Shown here: positions 53,147 to 61,300 of the stretch, piece by piece
How the letters are laid out: each line of letters starts with the position of its first letter
Position numbering within the stretch: position 1 is the first letter of the stretch
Origin: Comamonas sp. SCN 67-35
GTDB lineage: Bacteria; Pseudomonadota; Gammaproteobacteria; Burkholderiales; Burkholderiaceae_C
DNA: 61,746 bases
Assembly: GCA_001725255.1 (NCBI GenBank)
Contig: MEFV01000010.1
Span: 69,171-130,916, forward strand
Reading direction: 5' to 3'
Made by a program: the position numbers and the translations under genes
The notes under the pieces: model-generated
What the model was told of the DNA's origin: nothing
Seen by the model: the letters and a program-made list of their open reading frames with translations, nothing else
Databases searched by the model: none

Positions 53147-56100
53147 GTGCAACTGGTGCGTAGCCTCGGACACTGGGTGGTGGCCGCCGCCGTGTTGGCG
53201 GTGGGGCTGCTGCTCACGTGGATGCTGACGCACCGGCAGCTGCTGGCCAACGAGCAGATGCAGCGCGAACGCCTTTCGCAGGCGGTGAGCGCCACCACCG
53301 ATGCGCTCGCGCAGCGCGTTCGTGCGTATGCCGATCTGGTTGCCGGGGTGCGGGACCTCTTCCTGGCCAATCCGCAGCTCACCTGGCGCCAGTTCGATCG
53401 GGTGGCCCGGGGGCGCGATTTTCCCCGGGACTACCCCGAGCTGCGTCACCTGACATTCACGCGCGTCGTCGGCGCTGCGGAGCTGCCCGCCTTCGAACAG
53501 CGCCTGCGTGATCAGGCGCGTGAAGCGGGTGTGGCCGTCGAAGGCCGCATCATCCATCCGGTGCTCGAGCGCTCTGAGCATCACATCATCGAATACCTCT
53601 GGTCGCGCGAGGATGAACCCCATCTCCTGGGGCTGGACGTCGGGGGCCATCCCGCAAGCCTGCAAGCGCTGGCGCGGGCGCGCGAGACCGGGGAGCCCGT
53701 GGTTTCGCCGCCGCTGGATCCGGCCGGGGCCCGGGATGAGTCGCGGGCCTTCACGCTGCGCTATCCCGTGTTTGACGAAGCCACGCCGGGGGCCGACGGC
53801 AGGCCACGCTTCATCGGCACGGTGGCGGCCACCGTGGGCATCGGTGCGATGCTCGACGGCCTGCGGTTCGGTGGCGCGATCCGTCCGGTGGCGCTGCAGT
53901 GGCGCGATGACGGGGCCGTCGGGGCGGCGCCAGGGCCGGGTGCCTCGCAGTGGCTGGGGGAAACGGCCGACCTCGGAGCGCTCTGGCAGCAGCGGGGTCC
54001 GCAGCAGGAGGCCACGCTGCCGATTCTGGGCAGGCGCTGGCGGCTCATCTATGTGCCCGCGCAGCCGCTGCTGTCCTCGGCCGAAGCCATGCTGCCGCGC
54101 TGGATGGCGGGCGCGGGCGGTACGCTGTCCGTGCTGCTGGCGCTGGGCGCGTGGTTGCTGCTGGCCCAGCGCGCGCGCGCCGCAGCGCTGGTGGATGAGG
54201 CGGACGCCAGGCACCGAAGCAGCGAGCAGCGCCTGCGCGCGATGTTCGAGCAGGCGGCGGTGGGCGTGGCCATGATCGACATGCGCACGCTGCGCTTCGA
54301 GCGTGTGAATCGCAAGTTCTGCGACATGCTCGGGTACACGAGCGAGGAAATGCTGAAGCTGTCCGTGTCCGACGTCTCCCACGGTCGGGATGCGGCGGTC
54401 AATGACGATCTGCGCGATCAGCTCAGGCAGGGGAAGATTTCCGCCTTTCACATGGAAAAGTGCATGCTGCGCAAGGATGGCTCCGAGGTCTGGGTGGACC
54501 TGACGGTGGCACCGGTGCTGCGCGATGGGGGCCTGCCGCAGCACAACGTGGGCGTTATCCAGGACATCTCCGAGCGGCGCGCGATGCGCGAGGAACTCCA
54601 AGCCAGCGAGCAGCGCCTGCGCGCCATCCTCGACCACCTGCCGCTGGGCATCGCCATGTGGCACAGCGGCCGCGTGGTGTTTCGCAACCGCTCGTTCGTC
54701 CAGCTTACGGGTTACGGCGAGGGCATCATGATGACCGGCGAGCAGTGGTGGCGCATGGCCTACCCGAATGATGCGGTGCGCCAGCGCGCGCAAACGCGCT
54801 GGAAGGAGCGGACCCTGCGGGCCAAGTCGCACGGCGGCTTCGTCGAGTGGGATGAATACGAAATCTGCTGCGCCGACGGGCGCATGAAGCCGGTCGGCAT
54901 CTCGGGCATTTTGCTCAAGAGTTCGCAGCTTTTCATTCTGGAAGACCTGAGCCAGCACAAGGCGGCCGAGGATGAAATCAACGCCCTGGCCCATTACGAC
55001 GCGCTCACGGGGCTGGCCAACCGGCGCATGCTGGTCGAGCGTTTCGGCCACGCGCTGGCCGCCAGCGCCGCCAACGGGCAGTGCGGCGCGGTGCTGATGC
55101 TCGATCTGGACCACTTCAAGACGCTCAACGAGACGCGCGGGCACGAGCGTGGCGACGCGCTGCTGCGGCTGGTGGCGGCGCGCCTGCGCGCCTGCGTCGG
55201 GCAGGACGATCTGCTCGCGCGCCATGGCGATGATGAATTCGTCGTGGTGCTCGCGGGTACGCACGCGACGCTGGAGCAGGCGCGCACCCAGGCGCGTGCG
55301 GTGGGCGAGCGCATTCTCGGCGCCTTGCGCGCGCCATTCCGGATCGAGGGCGGGCTCCACCACGCCACGATCAGCGCGGGGGCCGCCGTGTTTCTCGGGC
55401 AGGAAGAGGCCGTGGACGAATTGCTGCGCCAGGCGGACATGGCCATGCACCAGGCCAAGGCCGCCGGACGCGACACGCTGCGCTTTTATGATCCGCGGAT
55501 CCAGACGCAGGTGCAGGCGCGCGCGAGCCTGGAGCGCGACCTGCGCGGCGCGCTGGAGCTGGGCCAGTTCGAGCTGCGCTACCAGGCGCAGGTGCGCGGC
55601 GGGCGCATCACCGGTGCCGAGGCGCTGGTGCGCTGGCGCCATCCGGGCGGAAACACCGTTTCCCCCGCCGAATTCATTCCGTTGGCCGAAGAGACGGGGC
55701 TGATCATGGCGCTGGGCGACTGGGTTCTGCGCAGCGCCTGCGCCCAACTGGTGCTGTGGGCGCGCCAGCCCCGGCTGGCCGAGCTGTCGCTGGCCGTGAA
55801 CATCAGCCCGCGGCAGTTTGCACAGAGCGATTTCGTGGCGCAGGTGCTGGCAGCCATCGCGGGCAGTGGCGCCAATCCGCGCCGGCTGGAGCTGGAAGTG
55901 ACCGAGGGGTTGCTGCTGCAGGATGTGGAGGACACGATCGCCAAGATGATTCAGCTCAAGGCCTACGGCCTCGATTTTTCGCTCGATGATTTCGGCACCG
56001 GCTATTCGTCGCTCGCCTACCTCAAGCGCCTGCCGCTCGATCAGCTCAAGATCGACCAGAGCTTCGTGCGCGACGTGCTCGTGGACCCCAACGATGCGGC

Positions 56101-56293
56101 GATCGCGCGCACCGTCGTGGCCCTGGGCAACAGCCTGGGCCTGCGCGTGATCGCCGAAGGGGTGGAAACCGAGGCGCAGCGCGTGTTCCTCAAGCGCCAT
56201 GGGTGCGATGCGTGGCAGGGCTATCTGCTGAGCCCGCCGGTGCCCGCGCCGGACTTCGAGGCACTGGTGCGCAGAGGCGTTTCGTTCCCATGA
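53147..56293 (+). CDS. CHASE-type membrane GGDEF-EAL protein (predicted c-di-GMP phosphodiesterase)
   Basis: A 1048-residue membrane sensor. Transmembrane helices at about 8-28 and 310-335 flank a periplasmic CHASE-like domain (RQFDRVARGRDFPRDYPELR, LRHLTFTRVV). Two PAS domains follow (near 365 and 495). The GGDEF motif is degenerate, RHGDDEFVVVL near 693, so cyclase activity is doubtful. The EAL domain is intact (GAEALVRWRHP near 824; ELEVTEGLLLQDVED; DDFGTGYSS). It thus probably hydrolyses c-di-GMP in response to a periplasmic signal. GTG start at 53147. Its TGA overlaps the pbpC ATG (ATGA). Confidence 0.88.
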   Translation: MQLVRSLGHWVVAAAVLAVGLLLTWMLTHRQLLANEQMQRERLSQAVSATTDALAQRVRAYADLVAGVRDLFLANPQLTWRQFDRVARGRDFPRDYPELRHLTFTRVVGAAELPAFEQRLRDQAREAGVAVEGRIIHPVLERSEHHIIEYLWSREDEPHLLGLDVGGHPASLQALARARETGEPVVSPPLDPAGARDESRAFTLRYPVFDEATPGADGRPRFIGTVAATVGIGAMLDGLRFGGAIRPVALQWRDDGAVGAAPGPGASQWLGETADLGALWQQRGPQQEATLPILGRRWRLIYVPAQPLLSSAEAMLPRWMAGAGGTLSVLLALGAWLLLAQRARAAALVDEADARHRSSEQRLRAMFEQAAVGVAMIDMRTLRFERVNRKFCDMLGYTSEEMLKLSVSDVSHGRDAAVNDDLRDQLRQGKISAFHMEKCMLRKDGSEVWVDLTVAPVLRDGGLPQHNVGVIQDISERRAMREELQASEQRLRAILDHLPLGIAMWHSGRVVFRNRSFVQLTGYGEGIMMTGEQWWRMAYPNDAVRQRAQTRWKERTLRAKSHGGFVEWDEYEICCADGRMKPVGISGILLKSSQLFILEDLSQHKAAEDEINALAHYDALTGLANRRMLVERFGHALAASAANGQCGAVLMLDLDHFKTLNETRGHERGDALLRLVAARLRACVGQDDLLARHGDDEFVVVLAGTHATLEQARTQARAVGERILGALRAPFRIEGGLHHATISAGAAVFLGQEEAVDELLRQADMAMHQAKAAGRDTLRFYDPRIQTQVQARASLERDLRGALELGQFELRYQAQVRGGRITGAEALVRWRHPGGNTVSPAEFIPLAEETGLIMALGDWVLRSACAQLVLWARQPRLAELSLAVNISPRQFAQSDFVAQVLAAIAGSGANPRRLELEVTEGLLLQDVEDTIAKMIQLKAYGLDFSLDDFGTGYSSLAYLKRLPLDQLKIDQSFVRDVLVDPNDAAIARTVVALGNSLGLRVIAEGVETEAQRVFLKRHGCDAWQGYLLSPPVPAPDFEALVRRGVSFP
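56003..56086 (+). repeat. 84-bp identical inverted tract, copy 2 (EAL domain)
   Basis: Identical to 43728-43811 read in reverse complement. Flanking codons diverge at once (GGC/GGG before, CCC/GGC after), so the tract has sharp ends. Confidence 0.9.
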
Positions 56294-58467
56294 AGGCCGT
56301 GGCGTCGTGGGCGCTGGCGCTGGCCATGGCCGTGCCTGCCGTGTCGGCCTGGGGTCTGCCCGCCTTCGACGAGGTGCGCGCGGCTTATGCATCATCGGAA
56401 ACTTTGGTGCGCTCGCGCGAAGGCGAGGTGATCGAGCGCGTGCGCACCGACCCCACGGTGCGCCGGGGCGCGTGGCAGGAACTGGGCGACGTGTCCGCCG
56501 CCCTGCGCCAGGCGATGGTGCTGAGCGAGGACAAGCGCTTTTACGAGCACAGCGGCGTGGACTGGGCGGCCGTGTCCGCCGCCGCCTGGAGCAACCTGCT
56601 GAACCAGCGCACGCGCGGCGCGAGCACCATCACGATGCAGCTCGCCAGCCTGCTCGATGAAGACCTGCGGCGCACCGGCGGCGGGCGCAGCCTGATCACC
56701 AAGGCGCAGCAGGTGCTGGCGGCGCGCGAGCTGGAGCAGGGCTGGCGCAAGGACCAGATCCTGGAAGCCTATTTGAACCTGGTGCCGTTTCGCGGCGAGA
56801 TGGTCGGCATCGACGCGCTCAGCCGTACGCTGTTCGACAAGGCGGCGCATGGCCTGGACGCACGCGAGAGCGCCGTCGCCGCCGCCCTGGTGCGCGCGCC
56901 CAACGCCAGCGCGGCCGTCGTGGCGCAGCGCGCCTGCGCGCTGCTGCGCGCGATGCGCCGCCCGGCGGATTGCGAGGCGCTGGGCCTGTACAGCGCCGCC
57001 GCGCTGCAGCGCCGGGCCTTCGATGCGATGGACGGCATCGCGCCGCACTTCGCACGCCAGTGGCTGCGCGCGGGCGCGGCCGCGGGTGAGCGCACGCCGA
57101 TCAGCGCGCCGCTGCAGCATGTCGCGGTGCAGACGCTGACGCGGCATCTGCGCGAGCTGCAGGGGCGCCATGTGCAGGACGGCGCGCTCGTCGTGCTGGA
57201 CAACGCCAGCGGTGAGGTGCTGGCGTGGGTGGGCTCGTCGGGCGCGCTCAGCCAGGCGGGCGAGGTCGATGGCGTGCTGGCGCTGCGCCAGCCCGGCTCC
57301 ACGCTCAAGCCGTTTCTGTATGCCCAGGCGCTGGCCGAGCGGCGCCTCACGGCCGCCTCGCTGATCCACGACGCGCCGACGCAGATTCCCACGGCCGGCG
57401 GCCTGTACATCCCGCAGAACTACGACCATGAGTTCAAGGGCTGGGTGTCGGTGCGCACGGCGCTCGCTGCCTCGCTGAACGTGCCGGCGGTGCGCACGCT
57501 GGTCATGGTCTCGCCCGATGCCTTCTTCGCGCAGCTGCGCGCGCTCGGCCTGCCGCTGCGCGAGTCCGGCGGCTACTACGGCTACAGCCTGGCGCTGGGC
57601 GCGAGCGAGGTGACGCTGCTGCAGCTCGCCAACGCCTACCGGGCGCTGGCCAATGGCGGGCGGTATGCGCCCGCGAGCCTGCGCCTGGGCCAGCCGGCGC
57701 CGAAGGCCGCGCAGGTGCTGCCCGAGGCGGCCGCCTTCATCGTCGGCGACATGCTCTCGGACGCGAATGCGCGCGTGCCCACCTTCGGGCCCGACAGCGT
57801 GCTGAACACGCGCTTCTGGACGGCGGTGAAAACCGGCACCAGCAAGGACATGCGCGACAACTGGGCCGTGGGCTGGTCCGCGCGCTACACCGTGGGCGTG
57901 TGGGTGGGCAACGCGGCGGGCGGCCCGATGCACGACGTCAGTGGCGTGAGCGGCGCCGCGCCCATCTGGGCCGATGTGATGGCCTGGCTGCATCGCAAGA
58001 CACCGAGCGCCGCCCCGCCGCCCCCGCAGGGCGTGGTGCACCAGGCCGTGCGCTTCACGGCGCCGAGCGCCGAAGCCGCGCGCAAGGAATGGTTCATCGC
58101 GGGGACGCAGCAGGCGCGGTTTGCCATCAAAACAGGAGCTGCAAGCGCTTATGGGGCAAGCGTTGAGGCCGAAAACCAATCTGAAACCCATGGCGAGGGC
58201 GGCGCGCCGCGCGCCCGCATCCTCGCGCCCGCGCCGCACACGGTGCTGGCGCTGGACCCGGACATTCCGCCCGAGCACCAGCGCGTGTGGTTCGAAGCCG
58301 CGGGCGGCAAGGCCCTGGCCTGGCGCATCGATGGCAGGCGCGTGGGGCAGGGCGCGCGCGTGGCGTGGTTGCCCTGGCCGGGGCGCCATACCGTGGAGCT
58401 CGTCGATGCGGCGGGGCGGCGGCTCGATGCGGTGCGCATCGAGGTGCGCGGGGCGGGCGTCAGGTGA
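56290..58467 (+). CDS. pbpC: Penicillin-binding protein 1C
   Basis: A 725-residue bifunctional peptidoglycan synthase. The GT51 glycosyltransferase has LSEDKRFYEHSGVDW near residue 79 and RGASTITMQLASLL. The transpeptidase has PGSTLKPF (Ser about 337), SLNVPAVR and VKTGTSKD (about 514). The C-terminal BiPBP_C domain has PDIPPEHQRVWFEA. Before it is copy E of the dispersed repeat, in frame. The hydrophobic N-terminus may be an anchor or a cleaved signal. PBP1C commonly pairs with alpha-2-macroglobulin; here they are split by the EAL gene, whose stop overlaps this start. Confidence 0.93.
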   Translation: MKAVASWALALAMAVPAVSAWGLPAFDEVRAAYASSETLVRSREGEVIERVRTDPTVRRGAWQELGDVSAALRQAMVLSEDKRFYEHSGVDWAAVSAAAWSNLLNQRTRGASTITMQLASLLDEDLRRTGGGRSLITKAQQVLAARELEQGWRKDQILEAYLNLVPFRGEMVGIDALSRTLFDKAAHGLDARESAVAAALVRAPNASAAVVAQRACALLRAMRRPADCEALGLYSAAALQRRAFDAMDGIAPHFARQWLRAGAAAGERTPISAPLQHVAVQTLTRHLRELQGRHVQDGALVVLDNASGEVLAWVGSSGALSQAGEVDGVLALRQPGSTLKPFLYAQALAERRLTAASLIHDAPTQIPTAGGLYIPQNYDHEFKGWVSVRTALAASLNVPAVRTLVMVSPDAFFAQLRALGLPLRESGGYYGYSLALGASEVTLLQLANAYRALANGGRYAPASLRLGQPAPKAAQVLPEAAAFIVGDMLSDANARVPTFGPDSVLNTRFWTAVKTGTSKDMRDNWAVGWSARYTVGVWVGNAAGGPMHDVSGVSGAAPIWADVMAWLHRKTPSAAPPPPQGVVHQAVRFTAPSAEAARKEWFIAGTQQARFAIKTGAASAYGASVEAENQSETHGEGGAPRARILAPAPHTVLALDPDIPPEHQRVWFEAAGGKALAWRIDGRRVGQGARVAWLPWPGRHTVELVDAAGRRLDAVRIEVRGAGVR
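58125..58186 (+). repeat. Dispersed short repeat, copy E (inside pbpC)
   Basis: Core AGCTGC-AAG-CGC, 11 nt, GCG, with ATCAAAA before and GAGGCCGAAAA after. Arms GCGCTT and AAGCGT form a stem with a 7-nt loop. Translated in frame as KTGAASAYGASVEAENQSE, a low-complexity linker before the C-terminal domain. Confidence 0.72.
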
Positions 58468-58515
58468 TCCCCAAGTGATCCTATAGTGAGGGCTGCTTGA
58501 TGCAAGGTGCATGCC

Positions 58516-60033
58516 ATGAACATTTCCAGCTTGCTGCGGCGCAGCGCGCAGCTCTTTCCTGATCGCCCCGCCCTGCTGCACGGCGCGCGGGTGCTGCACG
58601 ACTACCGTCAGCTCGCGGCCCGCGTGGCGGCGCTCGCGGCCTTTTTGCGCGAACGCTGCGCCGTGGCGCCTGGCGATCGCGTGGCGATCTACAGCGCCAA
58701 TGGCCCGCAATATCTTGAGGCGCAGCACGCGATCCACTGGTGCGGCGCCGTCACCGTGCCCGTGAACTACAAGCTGCACGCGCGGGAACTGGCCTACGTG
58801 CTGCAGGACAGCGGCGCGCGCGTACTCTGCACCTCGCCCACGCTGCACGACGCGGCGCGCCAGGCCTGCGCGGCGGGCGAGCGCGTGCTGGTGCTCGGCA
58901 GCGCCGAGTGGGAGCAGGCGGCGCACGGCACCCCCATGGCCCTGCACGACGCCGCGCCCGAGGACGTGGCCTGGCTGTTCTACACCTCGGGCACCACCGG
59001 CCGGCCCAAGGGCGTGATGCTCACGCAGCGCAACCTGCTGGCGATGACCATGGCCTACTTCACCGACGTGGACGAGGTCGCGGCCGGCGACGCGATGGTC
59101 TACGCCGCACCCATGTCGCACGGCGCCGGGCTCTACAACTACGCGCACCTGCTGCGCGGCGCGCGCCACGTGGTACCCGAATCGGGCGGGTTCGACCCGG
59201 CAGAGCTGGCCGACCTGGCCGCGCGCATCGGCCACCTCACGCTCTTCGCCGCACCCACCATGGTGCACCGCCTGGTTGCGCACTTGCAACGTGCGGGTGG
59301 GGACGGCAGCGGCTTCAAGACCATCGTCTACGGCGGCGGGCCGATGTACGTCGAAGACCTGCGCCGGGCCATGGACGTCATGGGCCAGAAGTTCGTGCAG
59401 ATCTACGGCCAGGGCGAGTCACCGATGACCATCACCGCACTCGCCCGCGAGCAGCTCATGGCCACCGACCATCCGCGCTGGACGGATCGCATCGCCTCGG
59501 TCGGCGTGGCGCACGCCTGCGTGCAGGTGCGCGTGGCCGACGCCGAGGATAGGGACGTACCCACGGGCGAACTCGGCGAGGTGCTGGTACGCGGCGAAAC
59601 GGTGATGGCCGGCTACTGGAACAAGCCCGAAGCCACGGCGCAGACGCTGCGCGGCGGCTGGCTGCACACCGGCGACATCGGCAGCCTGGACGCCGACGGT
59701 TTCCTGACTCTGCGCGACCGCAGCAAGGACGTGATCATCTCGGGCGGCTCCAACATCTACCCGCGCGAGGTGGAAGAGGTGCTGCTGCTGCACCCGCGCG
59801 TGAGCGAGGTGGCGGTGGTCGGTGAGCGCGACGCCGATTGGGGCGAGATCGTCGTCGCCTTCCTCGTGGCTGAGGGTGAGCCTGTGCCCGATGCCGAGCT
59901 GGACGCGCTGTGCCTGAGCCACATCGCGCGCTTCAAGCGCCCGAAGCACTACCGCTGGCTGCCCAGCCTGCCCAAGAACGCCTACGGCAAGGTCCTGCGG
60001 CGCGAGATGAAGCGGCTCCATTCGCCGAGCTGA
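58516..60033 (+). CDS. AMP-dependent acyl-CoA synthetase, second copy
   Basis: A 505-residue class I adenylate-forming ligase. Motifs: YTSGTTGRPKGVML near residue 157, GDIGSLDADGFLTLRDRSKD, GGSNIYPREVEEVL, and the C-terminal lysine in LPKNAYGKVLRREM. The A5 motif is unusual, YGQGESPMT rather than YGxTE-x. It shares fold but little detailed sequence with the ligase at 21268. A start at ATG 58516 is preferred to a GTG nine bases earlier. It lies 48 bp after pbpC; TATAGT at 58482-58487 could be its own -10. Substrate unknown. Confidence 0.87.
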   Translation: MNISSLLRRSAQLFPDRPALLHGARVLHDYRQLAARVAALAAFLRERCAVAPGDRVAIYSANGPQYLEAQHAIHWCGAVTVPVNYKLHARELAYVLQDSGARVLCTSPTLHDAARQACAAGERVLVLGSAEWEQAAHGTPMALHDAAPEDVAWLFYTSGTTGRPKGVMLTQRNLLAMTMAYFTDVDEVAAGDAMVYAAPMSHGAGLYNYAHLLRGARHVVPESGGFDPAELADLAARIGHLTLFAAPTMVHRLVAHLQRAGGDGSGFKTIVYGGGPMYVEDLRRAMDVMGQKFVQIYGQGESPMTITALAREQLMATDHPRWTDRIASVGVAHACVQVRVADAEDRDVPTGELGEVLVRGETVMAGYWNKPEATAQTLRGGWLHTGDIGSLDADGFLTLRDRSKDVIISGGSNIYPREVEEVLLLHPRVSEVAVVGERDADWGEIVVAFLVAEGEPVPDAELDALCLSHIARFKRPKHYRWLPSLPKNAYGKVLRREMKRLHSPS

Positions 60034-60351
60034 CCGCCGGTGGCGAAGCATGCCGGGCAGAGGGCGCGGCATTTTGCAGCCTCTCGCCGGCGGCCCCTGC
60101 ATGGCAGCTTCCGGATGGACGATGCGCGACCTGCGCAACCGCAGGGAATGTCCCCGGGAGCATCGTGATAAGGCTTGACTTTTTGGGATATATAAGAGAG
60201 TTTTTCGTTAGGAATATTATTCCATGAAAGTAGCTTGCTGGCGCTCTCATCCAGCTAGGACGACGATGACGGGTAGAAGGACATATCCGGGCGGGAACGT
60301 GGTCGCCCTGCGGCACGCCATGACGGCCAGCCCGCAGCGGAGGTCTGCGCC
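60034..60351. other. Non-coding stretch with a change in composition
   Basis: No convincing gene is seen in these 318 bp. The first ~110 bp match the neighbouring GC-rich DNA. From about 60165 to 60240 it is AT-rich, with GATATATAAGAG and a perfect palindrome. After that, codon style and composition differ from the rest of the window. It is the boundary between the chromosome block and the ABC permease genes. Confidence 0.6.
60211..60223. promoter_or_regulatory. 13-bp palindrome GGAATATTATTCC
   Basis: A perfect palindrome with a one-base centre in the AT-rich stretch 140 bp before the permease gene. It could be an operator or part of the promoter region. I do not match it to a known regulator. 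Confidence 0.4.
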
Positions 60352-60366
60352 TTGACGGCCGGGTCC

Positions 60367-61300
60367 GTGCGGATCGGCGGCGGCTCGCGCTTCTTCAACG
60401 GCGCGGTGCTGCGCTTCGTCGCCCGCCGTCTGCTGCAGGCGTTGATCGTCATGCTGATGGTGATGACGGCCAATTTCGTGCTGATCAAGCTCGCACCGGG
60501 CGACATCGTCGACGTGCTCACCGGCAGTTCCGACATGACGGCCGAGCAGATCGCGTCGCTGCGCCAGGAATACGGGCTCGACCAGCCCGTGATCGTCCAG
60601 TTCGTCAAATACTTCGCCCGGCTCGCCCAGTTCGACCTCGGCTATTCGAACCAGTTCCACGATACGGTTCTCAACATCATTCTCGGACGCCTGCCGACCA
60701 CGCTGCTTCTCGTCGCCTTCTCGGTGATCCTGTCGATCGTCATCGGCACCGTGATGGGCGTGGCGGCGGCGCGCAGCGGCGATCGTGATGATCCTCTGCT
60801 TCTCGGTCTGGCTGGGCTGGCTGCCGACCAGCGGGCTCTATTCCGTCGGCGCCGGCCATACCGGCTTTGCCTACATCAAGGACGTCGCTGCCCACCTGGT
60901 CATGCCGGTGGTGGCGCTGTGCACCTTCTACACGGCGATCTACAGCCGGCTGGCGCGCGCCACGATGCTGGAGACCATGCATCTCGACTTCGTGCGCACC
61001 GCGCGCGCCAAGGGGCTGAGCGAGCGCCGCGTCATCTACGGCCACGCGCTGCGCAACGCGCTGCTGCCGATCGTCACCATGGCCGGCCTGCAGGTCAGCT
61101 CGCTCATCGGCGGCGCCGTGCTGATCGAGACCGTGTTCGGCCTGCCGGGCATGGGGCGAACCGCATTCGACGCGATCTTCACCCGCGACACGAACCTGCT
61201 GCTCGGGGTGATGTTCATCGCCTCGCTGGCGGTGGTGGTGGTCAGCCTCGTGGTCGACTTCCTCTATGCCCTGCTCGATCCGCGGGTCGAACTGAAATGA
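60367..61300 (+). pseudogene. Broken DppB-type peptide ABC transporter permease
   Basis: The start (RFVARRLLQALIVMLMVMTA, then KLAPGDIVDVLTG) and the end (VWLGWLPTSGLYSVGAGHTG, the EAA-like loop RTARAKGLSERRVIYGHALR) are those of a DppB/OppB-type inner-membrane permease, but they are in different frames. The change is at about 60775: GVAAARS is followed directly, in the next frame, by AAIVMILCFSVWLGW. About 25 residues usually found between these blocks, including part of a membrane helix, are missing. The start is GTG 60367 or TTG 60352. No substrate-binding protein gene precedes it. Confidence 0.8.
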
